Source: Posidonia oceanica
Taxonomy: Eukaryota > Streptophyta > Magnoliopsida > Alismatales > Posidoniaceae
Reading direction: 5' to 3'
DNA: 64,000 nt
NCBI GenBank assembly: GCA_037176725.1
Contig: JAZBRS010000023.1
Span: 31,305,001-31,369,000 of the forward strand
The translations under genes and the position numbers were made by a program. Below the pieces are notes generated by a model, which was not told where the DNA came from, did no database searches, and worked only from the letters and a program-made list of their open reading frames with translations. Positions 23,061-35,847 of this stretch are shown here, in pieces; the stretch's first letter is position 1, and the number at the start of each line of letters is the position of its first letter.

Positions 23061-24203
23061 ATTTAAGAAATAATTAGATCTTGCAAAATAATATGTTGTA
23101 ATTGCATTACTATAAGATAAACATGAAGTTAACATATCACATATTGAATTCCATCTATGTTGAACATCTAATTTAAATTTTTTAAGTTTTAAACATTATT
23201 CTACACATAAATATCTAAATTCTTGAAATCTTTTAGGTGATGTTTGAATAAATAAAATAGCTCCTTTTATATTTTCTATATAAGGCCTAATGTAATTTAT
23301 ATATTCTTGTATAATTAAATTTAAAATGTGACAACAACATCTACAATGAAATAAATCATCATTTAATAGTGATTTTAAATTTCTTTTTAATATTCCTATT
23401 GCAACATTATTATTAGAAGCATTATCAAAAGATATTGTATTAATTTTATTATATATTTTAAATTTTTTAGTAATATCTTCTATAATATTTGCTATTGCTT
23501 TTCCAGTATGTGGATGATCAAAAAGTCTAAATGCAATTAATCTTTTTTGTAAATTCCATTCTATGTCTATCCAATGTGCAGTTAAACATAAGTATGGAAA
23601 ATTATTAGGACATGTCCACACATCACAAGTTAATGATATTTTACATAATAAACTATAAAACATTCCAATTATAACTTCTTTATCTTTTTAAAATGTTTTA
23701 TAAATTATATTTTTAGTAGTATTTCTAGAATGACCTTTAAATTGTGGGTTCAAATAATTTTGTCCACAACTTTCAAATCTTTTATTTTCAAAAAAATTAA
23801 ATGGTTGTTCATCTTGTACTATAAATTTTGTTAGACCTTCTTTTGCTTCTTCTGCACTATATTTCTAATTTACTATTCCACTAGAACTTATGAGTAATTT
23901 ATATTGTTTTAAATCTGTAGTATCATCATTATTATGGGCAGCTATACATTTTGTTAAATGCCTAGATATATGACTTACATCCCCACTACTAGGATAAGTG
24001 TATCCTATACCATAATAATTACAATAGCATCTATTTTCATTAGCAGGGTCTAAGGTTACATGTTTCCAAACCCATGAACTTTGTTTCCTAGGTTTTTTGG
24101 TGCCTGTAGATTGTGTTTGTGTGGTTGTGGTTTGAGGCTGCTCTGACTCTTGGGTAGGGTTATAATCATGGCTTCTTACATTTTCATGATAATCATATTC
24201 CAT
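23061..24203 (-). pseudogene. hAT-1 transposase, N-terminal part (BED finger and catalytic region)
   Basis: Starts with ATG at 24203-24201. It reads a Gln/Thr-rich leader, then a BED-type zinc finger (SSWVWKHVTLDP...YCNYYG...HISRHLTKC). The second finger cysteine is Tyr here (CNYYG instead of CNYCG in hAT-2), so DNA binding is probably lost. A stop at about 23868 replaces a tryptophan conserved in the family (position of WK in WKYNAE). The rest runs LTCDVWTCPNNFPYLCLTAHW, INTISFDNASNN, CRCCCHILNLI and FKLDVQHRWNS, the typical hAT RNase H-like core. There are further stops near 23700 and 23196. It continues at 14461 after unit A. Confidence 0.85.
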
Positions 24204-24568
24204 TATAATGTATAAAAAATTGATAATAAAAAGAAAATCATTGACCCAAGAAATCCAAAACCCAAAAATGGAGGGATTAGAAGTAGGGAAATTGGAAGGA
24301 TTAGAAGTTGTACACACCCCATTTTGACAGACTTTAAGTTGGTGGATTTCCCTGGAAGCTTGCTCAACTTCGCAGTCTGACAAACCTGACAAGACCTTGA
24401 CCTAAACCTACCCCAAATCCAACCTAAACCTTGACCTAGACCTTGATCCCTTTAAAATCCACCCAAAACCTCCTAAAATTATCTAAACTAGTCCCAATCC
24501 CTATCTTGGTCCTAAACAAGCCACCTAAGCCATAATTTCCAAAAATAGCCTTGACACATCTCTAGGAC

Positions 24569-24662
24569 GTTGGACGCTGGCTAATGCAGTGTCCAATGTT
24601 GGATGCGGTCTATGCTAGCGTCTAATGTTGGACGCTGCACCGGCGAGTGTCCAACATGTTGG
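24569..24662. repeat. Dyad cluster in LTR unit B, first
   Basis: Three consecutive imperfect dyads (GTTGGACGCTGG...CAGTGTCCAA and relatives), the same motif as in unit A. Confidence 0.75.
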
Positions 24663-25653
24663 GGAGGCCAGCATCCTTTGGCTGCCCTCCATCGCGCCCA
24701 GAGCTGCCCTTCGCCGCTCCCTGCCACCCCACGACCTCACGTCCACTCCCTACTTACTACCCACTCCCTCCAAACACTAAAAACAAGCCCCAATTATTGC
24801 CCATCCCCTCCGGCCTGCCACCACTCACCTTCGCCGGCCAACTTGCCTCTCACAGCCTTCTCCATCGCCTCACCGCTCCTGCCACCTGCAGACCTGACAC
24901 CACTTACTCCTCTGCCATCCCTGACATCCCACGCCCCCAGCTGTGGCTCCAACACACTCAGCACCTCACCTGCCACCTCTAAAAATCCAGCGAACAAAAA
25001 GAGAACCCAACATCAATTTTTCGATCACCACATCATTTGCTAAAAATTGAGAACTCCCCCAAGCTTAGAGCGATTCCCAGAGTGCTTCCCCAGCTATGAG
25101 CAAGCCTCCCGAACCCTCTCCTAAGCTCAGGCCGCCCTCCGGAGCTCGCCATCCACCGCCGTCCACCTTCGCCGGCCAACCGCGGGACACCACTCCGGGC
25201 TGCAACAGGTAATTTTTTTCTATGCCCTTAGCTTAAATGTGCATGCAGTAGTGTAGTGGTTTACTTTTTGCAAGCTTTCCACCACACACATAGCCCCACC
25301 ACCTAGCTTGCTGGAGTTCGGCAATGGATTCGCCACCCGCACGAGGCCGCCGGCCTGTGAGTGTGTGGCTGCCTCCCTCGTGGACCCCACGGCTTGCTTA
25401 AGGTCTGGGAACTCTTCCCTCGCCCTCACGAAGCTTCACAACTGCTTGTCATGGCTCGTCGGCCTCCCAAATGGCCGAAAAAGACATGGAAACCGGCAGC
25501 GAGAGGGAGGAGGTGGGTGGAGCAATCCACTCACTCATTTTTGTCACCAAGCATATATTTAGGTTCGTCTTTACTTGCTCTTGCTTCCGAGCTAATTAGT
25601 TTGCCATTTTAAATTGATTTGGATGCTGTTCTTGGCCAGGAAAGATCCCGACT

Positions 25654-25712
25654 TGTTAGACGCACAACCTGATGTGTCTAACGTTAGACGCATCCTGTGA
25701 CAGCGTTCAACG
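25654..25712. repeat. Dyad cluster in LTR unit B, second
   Basis: A more degenerate pair, GTTAGACGCA...TGTGTCTAAC followed by GTTAGACGCAT...CAGCGTTCAACGC. Confidence 0.6.
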
Positions 25713-25819
25713 CCCCTGCTTCCTTTCCTTTGCTATTTCTCTTGCTGATGTGTTTTGTTTGAGCTTGCTATATGGTTTAAAGTCATGTATGCTTTCCTTC
25801 ATACTTCTGAATGCCATGT

Positions 25820-27970
25820 TGTAATGTCCTGATTTTCCATAATATAATTTGAGTTAATTATTTTGGAAAATCTTTCCCTTTGTTTGTGGTGTGTTGGGGT
25901 TTGTGTGTCTTTCGTGGTTTTGTTTCTGACTCCTCGGTGTTGTTTGGTGGGGTTGTGAGGAAGTAAGGGCTTACTTGAAGGAAGTTAGGGGCTTGTGTGT
26001 GGTTTGTGGTGGAAAATGGGTGGGAATGCAATTTCTCCATTTTCTCCTCACACGTGCCCATTCTTCTTTCTTCTCCCTTTCTTCTCTTCTCCTTCGTTTT
26101 CTTCTCCACCGGACAGTCGATTGCAACCCTAGGCGATCGCCGGCGACCGGAGGAGATAGAGGAGGTGCGGCCGGTCCTGGAGGAGTGCGAAGGCAAGCCG
26201 GTGTGAGGTGTGTGGCGCTCGTCGGCCGGAGGAGGGAGGGTGTTGTTCGTCGGCCGACCGGGCTGGAGGTGGTGGTTCGCCGGTTGGTGCGTGTTTCCCT
26301 CTCGAATTCTTTCCAATTTTCTTGTCTAAATGCTTAGAATGCATGTGATCTAGCTATGCCATGATTATTGTAGGATTTTATTTGATTTTGAATGGTTTTT
26401 GGATTGAATGTGGTTTGATGGAAATAGGTTTTATTTGACCTCTTGAGCTTTGCGAATTTGTATCTTGATGCATGATGCATGGATTGGTTTGATTTTTGTA
26501 CTCATGTGTAGAGCACTCGTGATGCTTTGATTCTAGCATTTACTCGTGATTTATGGGTTTTTGTGGTGAGATCGGTCGGGATTCCCATCTTAGGCGATTT
26601 GTTTTGGGTTTCGTTTTGGTTTTCTGAAATCGCCCAGATCGGTACGACCTTTTTAGATCGGTATGCCGTTTTCTGTAGAAATCGGTACGACCCGCCATTT
26701 TCGGTGTCCCATTTTACCGTCAGTTTAAGCCAGAACCTGATTTCGGTCTGCCGAAATCGATCGATCTGCCGATTTCTGCGTGGATCGGTTCAACTAGTGG
26801 ATTTGGTTCTACCGAATCAGGGATTTTCGATCGACCGGTGGCATTTTCGGTGTGCCGTTTTTGGTCTGAACCTGGATTCAGTACCCAGAACAGTTGACCG
26901 GTTGATTTAGTTCTCCCGAACCAGGAATTTTCGATAGACTGGTGGATTTTTCGGTGTGCCGTTTTTTGGGTAAAATGGTTTCCAAAGAGAGAGATTTGGG
27001 TTTTGATGTATTTGGTTTTATTGTGATTTGGTATGGTTTTATCGATTATGAGGAATGATTTTGAAAAGATTTCCAAATGATTTTGGAAAAGAAATGTATG
27101 TTTATGAAAAGAGTTTGGAAATGATTTTCGTGGTTTTGAAGGACGAAGAGACCAAAGCTTTTGACCGGTAAATAGGGGTGTTTGAATACACTTTATTTTT
27201 CGAGAGTCAGGTAGTCTAGGGTGAGGTTAGCGGTACAGTAGGCCCCATTGAAACAGACAGTCTACCCTCTGTGCCGGTGCTGGCTGGGGTTAGGGTTGGA
27301 GTCTCTAGACGCTCGGGTACCAAAGGAACGCAAGAGTGCGTAACCCCGTGTTGGTATGATGTTGATCATGGAAATGATCATACTAAATTGAGGGCTGAGT
27401 TCCCGGGGCAGATTGTTCTCCCACACGGGGTAGTCTTTCACAGCATTGCAGCCAAGAGATGCGTGTGTCATCTGCAACTACTTGTGGCTAGTGTCGTTCA
27501 CCTGTGGCCAGGGTGTTCGATTAGATTTGGAATCGATGTGTGTGTGAGTGTGGATTTGTGATGTATTTGTGAATGCATATTTTGGTAGAAAATGTGGATA
27601 GCTTTATAAAAGCATGTAGTTTTCCTTGAAATGAATGTTATGCTTTTAAATAGCATAGATTACTGTAAATTATGATGTTTATTGCTTTTGTAAATGTTTC
27701 TGCTGCCGTTTGCCGTGGTTTTGGGTGGCACGTACTGGGTGACTTAGATGTCACTTATGCGTGTTTTGTGTTTTGGTTTTCAGGTGCAGGGTAGAGGTAC
27801 AGTCCAGCCTGGTGCTTGATTAGGAGCCACGTAGCCCCACACTGGTTATCTTGGGAATATTTCATAGTTTTGTAAAAGTTTTAAATTTATTCTCAAATGT
27901 AATTAATTGTTTATTCTTTTAAATATCATTTGGATAGTTAATGTTATTTTGGTCACGCCAGGACGTGACA
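25820..27970 (+). repeat. 5' LTR of element E
   Basis: 2151 bp from TGTAATGTCCTG to GGACGTGACA. It contains a tandemly repetitive CGGTGTGCCGTTTTT/GAACC segment around 26640-26960. Compared with the 3' LTR it has an extra stretch of about 18 bp near 26750. Confidence 0.85.
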
Positions 27971-27973
27971 GGG

Positions 27974-27986
27974 TGGTATCAGAGCT
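27974..27986 (+). other. Primer-binding site of element E (tRNA-iMet)
   Basis: TGGTATCAGAGCT follows the LTR after GGG. It matches the initiator-methionine tRNA 3' end, the usual primer of plant Ty3/gypsy elements. Confidence 0.85.
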
Positions 27987-28100
27987 CTAGGTTCACTAAG
28001 TGCATCAGCTTAGTAGTGTCCGGTCTAGTGGCTTCGTAGGACTGTGCTTTTGTTTTTGCACCTGATTTTTGTTTCTTGTCTTTGTTGTGGCTATAGCTAG

Positions 28101-29144
28101 ATGGCACCTAAGGGCAAAGGCAAGGGGAAGGTTTCTGCATCTAGTTCTGGCTTTGAGGATGAAGGTGGTTGGAAGGGAGTTCGGTAAGAGTTGGGGGAAA
28201 TGGTGCGGGTACTCGTGCAATCGCTTGTAAAAAGCAATTCCATTGAGTCTAAGGGTGACCCGAAGATTTCCCAGTTTTGTAAGCTTGGTGTGCCGAACTT
28301 CGATGGTAAGGACAAGCCAGAGGATGCAGAGTCTTGGTTTTCGGAGGTTGAGAAGATTCTAGAGAGTCTGGAGTGCCCGGAGGAGAAGTGGGTTCGTCTG
28401 GCAACATTCTAATTCAAGGGTGAAGCCAGCCAGTGGTGGAAGTCTACACGCCGTCTTAAGTTTCCTGATACAGATCTGCTAGCTATACCCTGGGAGGAGT
28501 TCTGGGAGGTGTTTTATGAGCGGTATTTCCCCGAATATGAGCGGGATCGCTTGGATAGGGACTTTCGGAATTTGAAGCAAGGGAGCATGTCTATGGCAGA
28601 GTACGAGGCAGCTTTTAGTTGATTGGAGCAGTTTGCTCAGGTGTTTGACACGGAATGACGCCGAGCTAAGAAGTTTGTGGAAGGGTTGGTGCCAGCTCTT
28701 CGGTCAAGGGTTTTGGATTTCAGATGCCCGACCTTGGCTGATGCTGTGGAGCTCGCGGCCAGGTATGAAGATAACCGCAAGCTGTTTCTGGAAGAACACC
28801 CCAAAGAGAAGGGGAAGTCGTCCTCTCAGCGGCCTTCTATTTCTGGAGGTCTGAGCTCTGGTAGTTTTGGGAGCTTAGGGAAGAAGAGGAAGGAGCGTTC
28901 CGGCTCTGTTGCTGAGGAAGGACGCAGTTCTTTTGGAAGAGGGAGTTCTGGATACAGCCAGACAGACTCTAGCGGAGGTCCAAGAACTTGTTTCAAGTGT
29001 GGGAAGGTAGGACACATTGCTATGTATTGCGCCAGTAAATCGCAGAACCCAGGCCCTGTGAGATGTTATAATTGCAGGAAAACTGGGCATATTCAGCAGA
29101 GCTGTCCTGAGCCTCCAAAGCCTGTTGGGGATGCACCTCGTTAG
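28101..29144 (+). pseudogene. Element E gag
   Basis: Opens with ATG at 28101 (MAPKGKGKGKV) and meets a stop at 28185. The nucleocapsid precursor continues as a retrotransposon Gag domain (PNFDGKDKPEDAESWFSEVE, WW.STRRLKFP, EFWEVFYERYFPEYERD, SMAEYEAAFS). Two CCHC knuckles follow, CFKCGKVGHIAMYC and CYNCRKTGHIQQSC, at about 28990-29105. Stops also occur near 28410 and 28620, and a frameshift near 28650. Gag would form the virus-like particle and the knuckles bind the genomic RNA. Confidence 0.85.
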
Positions 29145-31891
29145 CCGAGTAGGTGACGAGTGTTTTCCATAGCCGCTCCTGATGCTGGACCCTCAAGAGA
29201 TGTTGTTGAGGGTAAGGAGCGAGAGTGATTTGTATTGTGGACCTCTATGTTGTATTATGTATTTAGTACTTTTCCCTATTAATGGATATGTGGTTTGTTG
29301 TTGTGTTGTGCTTTACCATGTTCTTTTCTTGTGGCTGGTAATATGGCTAAAGTTTTGTTTGACTCAGGGAGTTCTTACTCGTTTATATCTGAGTCATTTG
29401 CAGCTGAGCTTGGCCTAAGACCGGCAAGATTAGCATTTCATCTTGACGTGGTACTCCTTTAGGGGAGCATAGCCTGGTATGAAAGTTTTTGAAGTCCATT
29501 GGTGTGAAGTTGGGAGAGATGGATTTTGAGGCTAGTCTGATAGTTATGGACATGCGGGAGTATGATGTCATACTGGGAATGGATTGGCTGGCGCAGTATT
29601 CAGCTGTAATTGACTGTGCCAAGAAGACTGTGGTGGCGGATTGCCTTAGCCAGGGATGGTGTTTGGTCCAAGGGGTTAAACCTGGAGAGCCAAAGAAGAT
29701 CATTTCAGCAATGAAGGCCTACCGCCATTTGGCAAGAGACAGTGTGGGCTACCTGGCCAGTGTGACTGTGTCCTCTTCATCAGCTGTGAGGATACAGGAC
29801 ATACCAGTGGTTAGTAGGTATCCAGATGTGTTTCTGGAGGACCTACCTGGTATGCTGCCACATAGGGAGCTGGAGTTCCAGATAGATTTGGTGTCTGGTT
29901 CTGGTGCTATTTCGAAGGCCCCATATAGAATGGCGCCTGCCGAATTGAGAGAGGTCAGTTGTCAGTTGCAAGAACTGCTAGACAGAGGGTTCATCCGGCC
30001 CAATGTTTCTCCTTGGGGTGCGCCGGTTTTGTTCGTCAAGAAGAAGGATGGTACTCTCAGATTGTGCATTGATTAGAGAATGCTGAATTAGATTACCATC
30101 AAGAAAAGTACCCTTTGCCTAGGATTGATGATCTGTTTGACCAGTTGCAGGGAGCGTCTGTCATTTCCAAGATAGACTTGAGGTCAGGTTATCAGCAGCT
30201 CCGAATTCGGGAGTCCGATGTTCAGAAGATAGCTTTTCGGACTCGGTATGGCCACTATGAGTTCAGGGTCACGCCATTTGGATTGACCAATGCACCAGCA
30301 GCTTTCATAGACCTAATGAATAGGGTGTTCAGGCCCTATCTGAATCAGTTTGTGGTAGTTTTTGTGAATGACGTGCTAGTATACTCTTCTGATGTAGAGA
30401 CTCACTGGATGCATTTGAAGGCAGTTTTGGAGACTTTGAGGCAGAATCAGTTATTTGCAAAGTTCTCCAAGTGTGAGTTCTAACTTGAGGAGGTTGCTTT
30501 TCTTGGTCACGTCATCTCTGGTGCTGGAATCAAGGTTGATCCGGCCAAGGTTGAGGCTGTGAGCAGTTGGGTCAGGCCGAAGACTATCTCTGAGATCAGA
30601 AGTTTTCTAGGTTTGGCTGGATATTATCGGAAGTTTATTCAGGATTTCTCCAGGATTCCTGAATCTCTGACCAGATTGACTCAGAAGGAAGTCTCTTTTG
30701 TGTGGGATTGGCGGTGTTAAGAGAGCTTCCTTGAGTTGAAGACTCGCCTGGTCTCATCTTCGGTCCAAACTTTGCCCTCAGGGAGTGGTGGTTTCTCGGT
30801 TTACAGTGATGCCTGTGGATCTGGATTGGGGTGTGTTCTGATGCAGCATGGTAGAGTTGTGGCTTATGCATCTCGACAACTTAAAGACCATGAGAAGAAT
30901 TACCCTACTCATGATTTGGAGCTTACTGCTGTGGTTTTTGCCTTGAAGATTTGGAGACACTACCTTTATGGCGAACAGTTTGAGATCTTCCTAGATCACA
31001 AGAGCCTGAAATACATTTTTACTCAGAAGGATTTTAACCTGAGACAGAGGAGGTGGGTGGAGTATCTGAAGGATTATGATTTCAGTCTATCCTACCACCT
31101 AGGGAAGGCTAATGTAGTTGCTGATGCTTTGAGTAGGCGTGCCTACTCGGTGGCCAACCTGATGATTAAAGAATGGCATCTTCTTGAGGAGTTGGTCGAG
31201 TGCAAGCCACAGAGACAATCTCGGGATTCAGGCAGAGTGTGTTTGGCTAACTTGTCAGTTCGCCCAAGGTTGGTGTAAGTAGTGGTAGCGGCTCAGCAGT
31301 TTAATCCTTTTATACCTGGAATTTGGAAGAAGATGGAGGCAGGAGAGGCACCCCATTTCTCTGTTGGGATTGATGGTGGGCTTAGATTTGACTTGCGTCT
31401 GTATGTACCTCAAGTGGAGGAGGTGAAGCAGAGCTTGTTGAATGAGGCTCACCAATCTAGGTATTCCATTCATCCCGGGAGCACCAAGATGTATAAGGAT
31501 CTGAAGAGGAATTTCTGGTGGCCTAGAATGAAGAAGGAGATAGCTGAGCATGTGGTTAAGTGTACAACCTGCCAAATGGTGAAGATTGAGCATCAGAAGC
31601 CTGGAGGATTGCTGCAACCTTTGGATATTCCGGTATGGAAATGGGAGCAGGTGTCTATAGATTTTGTGATTGGATTGCCCAGTAGCAGGAGAAAGAATGA
31701 TTCTGTATGGGTAATTGTTGATAGGCTCACGAAATCGGAACATTTCCTACCTATGAGAGTGAATCTTCCTTTGCAGCAATCGACAGAGTTGTATGTGTCT
31801 GAGATTGTCCGGTTGCATGGAGTGCTAGTCTCCATTGTGTCTGACAGAGAAGCCCGTTTCACTTCGAGATTCTGGAAAGCGTTGCAGGAGT
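29145..31891 (+). pseudogene. Element E pol, protease to integrase core
   Basis: The aspartic protease motif is DSGSSYSF (about 29358) with [12 protein letters not shown] further on. RT starts near 29950 ([20 protein letters not shown], stop after RLCID) and continues with [15 protein letters not shown]. The catalytic box at 30361-30372 reads FVND, with Asn replacing the first Asp of the usual DD. RNase H spans about 30790-31130 ([36 protein letters not shown]). Integrase has an H2C2 finger (about 31450-31580) and the core with SIDFVIGLP and VSDREARFTS. Element D interrupts immediately after. Several stops are present, near 29459, 30075, 30481, 30718 and 31276. Confidence 0.85.
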
Positions 31892-31896
31892 CTTTT

Positions 31897-33165
31897 TATT
31901 AGCACATTATTCTTACATATTTTATGCCCATATTTATCTTTTTTGTTCATAAATAATATTACTCGATGTATTTTGTACAATTTGTGTAGGAACTTTGAAC
32001 CTGAAGAGAAAAGAGGAAAAGGAGGAAAAATGATAAAAGACAAAAAGAAATGCAAATCCAAGGATAAAAGAAATAGAAATTCATGCAAGATATCAAATAT
32101 ATCTTTTCCACGTGTGTGAACACGAAGAGTAAGATAAGATAACAGAAGCAACAAAGTTGGAGAAAATTCAGGAACAGGTGGCGCCCTCCAGGCGCCTGAA
32201 AGCACATCTGGCGCCTCCCAGGCGCCCAGAGAAGATTTGTTTGACTCCATCTTTTGAATTACAGAAATATCGTAGAAATATCTTGTAATTGAAATTCAGT
32301 TTCCTCATTTATAGCCGGATTTGTTTATATGACGGCCAAGCCTTGTAAACCTATAAAAGGGACCCATTGTGTAAATCCTAGGAGATCCTGAATCTTCCAT
32401 ATTAAGCTTAAGCTTTCTTCCTCTATTGTTTAGAGTTCTTGAAGCTTAGTTTCTGTAATTAAGGTATTTTTATCAATAGAAGTTTATTTTCTTTCTATTA
32501 ATTATGTATTGTTCTTCTCTTTCCCTTTCTTTTAGTTTTATGTTTTCCATTATCATGTGTGGCTAAGTTCTTAGATCTAGGGCTTAGATGAAGTTTATGT
32601 ATGTTCATATGTTGCGATTGGTTTATCTGTCTTCTCATACTTAAATGCTATGATTATGTAGACTGGATGTATACGACATGAATCATTCATTTTTCGATAA
32701 ACTTTAATAGGTTAATATTGATAATATCTTTTTAATCTATACTTAGGGAAGAATACTTGTGGGTTGTGTATATAATTGCAGATCTATCGTATATCATTTG
32801 ATTTAGTTTATTTTGTGTGATTTTATCTTAGGACTTGATAATCTATGGTGCTTTGCATATAGGTTATGCTTGTTAAGATAAGAACCATTGAGTAAACTAT
32901 TTAGATCATTAAGAGAGACAGACTGTGGATTTAATCTTGCATATTGGATTTTACATAAATTTATTCAAAGTCCTAGGTTTGTTTTAATTAATTTGATTAC
33001 ATCTTATATTTGTAGTTCTTAATCATCATCAATCTCAACCCCCCTTTGAATAACTGATAATTAATTTCTTTGTTTTGAAACTCTATTCTCTATTGGATCG
33101 ACCCGTGTTTTGCATACGTACTACATATTACACTGTGCACTTGCGGTTAATTAAAATTCACATCA
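31897..33165 (+). repeat. 5' LTR of element D
   Basis: 1269 bp, ending CACATCA. It carries two well-kept GGCGCC-type dyads at 32179-32196 and 32209-32226. Confidence 0.85.
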
Positions 33166-33171
33166 AGTTTT

Positions 33172-33189
33172 TGACACCGTTGTCGGGGA
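33172..33189 (+). other. Degenerate primer-binding site of element D
   Basis: TGACACCGTTGTCGGGGA, three differences from the tRNA-Asp type site and in the same place as in element C. Confidence 0.65.
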
Positions 33190-33489
33190 ATAGTGTTTCA
33201 TAACATTGATTTATTGTCGGTTATTTCTTCTTTTCTTTTTTTTTTCCCGTTTTTATTTAAAAAATAAAAATAAAAAAAAATTTCGTTATTTTAATCATTC
33301 TTTTCTTTTTTATCTAAAAAAAAATGAAAAGAAAAAGTTACTTTTTGATTTGGGATTGAAGTATATAAAATAGGGATTGGAGGAATGAAAAAAGAAGAAG
33401 TCCAAGTAAGTTCTTTATTTCTCAAAATTTTTGATAATTTTTTCTGAATTTTTCAAGATTATCTCAATTATTATCTGAGTTATATATTT

Positions 33490-33960
33490 TGTTGGATTTT
33501 TCTTGATCTCAAAAGTAAAAAGAAGAAGAGATGTTTAAAGTTAAACTTAAATTCAAAAATTCATGATAAGATAGAAACTTACTTTCTAAGACATGCATCA
33601 TATCTTGTGTATCTAGATATATACTTTCTATTTTTGAAATTTAAATTTCATCATATCTTGTTGGATTTTTCTTAAAAGAGATATTTAAAGTTGAACTTAA
33701 ATTCAAAATTTCATGATAAGATAAAAACTTACTTTCTAGGACATGCATCATATCTTGTGTATCTAGATATAGACTTTCTATTTTTGAAATTTAAATTTTA
33801 TCATATCTTGTTGGATTTTTCTTGATCTCAAAAGAGATATTTAAAGTTGAACTTAAATTCAAAAATTCATGATAAGATAGAAACCTACTTTCTAGGACAT
33901 GTATAATATCTTGTGCATCTAGATATAGATTTTTTATTTTTGAAATTTAAATTTTATTGT
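33490..33960 (+). repeat. Triplicated 150-bp segment in element D
   Basis: Three direct copies, with TTCATGATAAGATA at about 33560, 33710 and 33866 and TTTTTGAAATTTAAATT in each. Element C has a single diverged copy near 17865-17940, so the triplication arose in the D branch. Confidence 0.8.
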
Positions 33961-34730
33961 TGGAGATTACTTGAGGAAAGGTACGTGCTTTTATTTTAAT
34001 TTCTTGCATATTAAAGCACGTAGTTTGTAGGAGTAAACAACTTGTTTGTGCATCATTAATTGTATATCATATATCAAAGTACTTAAGGGCATAACCCATA
34101 GCACAATATAAGGTGGGGATTTCATCACCCTTCTTTAGCCCAAAAACAACAATATCAAGTATAAAGCATTAACCCAAGTCTAAATTAAAATCAAGTAGAC
34201 ATTGGCCCTTAGGATTCGAGCTCAATAGGACAAGGGAGCTTAAGGATGAATCAAATTTAAAATTCTTTTCCTACTTGGTGTCTAGAAAAGTGGTTCATAA
34301 GGTTACACCTTAAAAGGCAAGTGGTTATTTAATTAGGTCCGTGCTCAAGCACAGGAAGCCTCCCACTTTCCTCCACTGATCTGGCCAATTGGGTTAGAAA
34401 ATTTTGATTTGAGAATCTTGAAGGTTAACTTGGAAGTTAGGAGCTGTGTAGTTGTTTTTACGTCAACCGTATTTCTAGGGTTTATTTGATTTGTGTGCTA
34501 GACTAGGTTTCTTCATCTCTCCTATCTATAGAATCAGGATTTCACTTCTCATCTCCTAGAATCTTCTCAACTTCTTTAGGGTTTCGTCATTTCTAAGTTG
34601 TGTCAGTCGGTTACACTAATTTGGGTTAGAAATTTCACTTTCAAATTCAAACCCAACAATTTAAAAATAACTGAAGAATTAAAATACTCATCCTAAACCC
34701 TAAGAAGTAGATGTTCATTTGTTAGAGGAT
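33961..34730 (+). other. Leader region of element D
   Basis: Non-coding block conserved with element C (18080-18640), possibly packaging or translation-control sequence. Confidence 0.5.
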
Positions 34731-35847
34731 TATCAATGAATCAAGTTGGTTATGGATTTGAATAATTCAATTATTGGCCGAAAGACCTTGGAATGAATCA
34801 AGTGACCCTTATGCTTCAAATTACAATTTAAATTGGGATCAACCTGATTTCCTATGGGACCAAAGATCGTATGATGGAGGGTCTAGCTTCAATGAAGTCC
34901 AATCTCATTACTTTGAACCTTATCCATATTCAGATCTGCAATACTACTCAACCTTTCCTCCTCTAGATTGGCAATAAGAAGATGAAATTAGGTTAACAAG
35001 TCTAGAAAAGAGCATAGAAGAGTTAGTGGAAGCAAATAGACAGACCTCTACTGCCAACACTCATGCAACAAGTCTAGAAAAGAAGATAGAAGAGCTAGTG
35101 GAAGCAAATAGACAGACCTCTATCAACATAACTGCCAACACTCATGCCATAGCTCGTGTAGAAACGTAGTTAGGTCAACTAATTAATGATATAATGAAGA
35201 GAGAGGAATGGAACTTTCTTGCTCAACATGGGAACTCCCCTGATCAACCCTGTATTGTCCAAATAATGCCAGAAGTAGAAATCAAAGCCCAAGTAGATGA
35301 GCCCACTAAAGAACCAGTTGGCCAGGTAGACCAATGCATTGCAGAGGTTTCCTTTTCAAGTGATTCTATTGCGAAAAAACCTCAACAAGATGAGACATTT
35401 GAGGCTAACATGATTGAAGATTTCTTAGAAAAAGAAGACTTAATAGAGGAGGAAAATGAATTTGATGTAGGCAACTTTGACAAAAGTTTTGAGAAGATAT
35501 TCAAAGATAAATTAATGTTTGTTGAAGAAGCCAATGAGTTAACCCAATGTAGGACCCATAAGTCGAACAAGTGGTATAACCCTCCTCCAGAGCCTATCAT
35601 GCCTGAGCCCTCATCATTACCATCTACTATAGGCACATTAGAGCTTTGTGTCAAGCTATATCATTCAGCTTTAGTCGATTATGAATTTAAGTCCTCATTC
35701 CATATTCAATTAAATTACATGGGCTTATCCGATATAATTTTAGCACTGTGGGAAATTCCTGAAGCCCGATTGAGAGAAGTCCAATGGTGGCTTAAACAGG
35801 CCGAAAAAGAGATTGCAAAAGTCCGACCGCCTCCTTGGCCAGATTGA
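34731..35847 (+). pseudogene. Gag-derived frame of element D, with a 217-codon open part
   Basis: The first half (34774-34977) reads RPWNESSDPYASNYNLNW, the Athila-like Gag motif, then stops. A repeated LEKSIEELVEANRQTS / LEKKIEELVEANRQTS coiled-coil unit follows. A second open stretch from about 35194 to 35847 contains MKREEWNFLAQHG, a long acidic segment (EDFLEKEDLIEEENEFDV) and the C-terminal block with LELCVKLYHSAL, FHIQLNYMGLSD and VQWWLKQAEKEI. That block is also kept in element C. It has no recognisable enzyme motif and is either a retained Gag C-terminus or an element-specific protein. Confidence 0.6.

Larger units (their letters stand above)
24309..25819 (+). other. 5' portion of LTR unit B
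   Basis: Begins with a CCTTGACCTAAACC-rich stretch (24390-24530). 24650-25500 is GC-rich and non-coding. Long frames here, such as 24603-25043, follow composition only. Confidence 0.5.

Noticed and set aside
24603..25043. 146-codon Pro/Ser/Thr-rich frame in LTR unit B
   Set aside because: Composition-driven and overlaps the dyad cluster; no counterpart in unit A.
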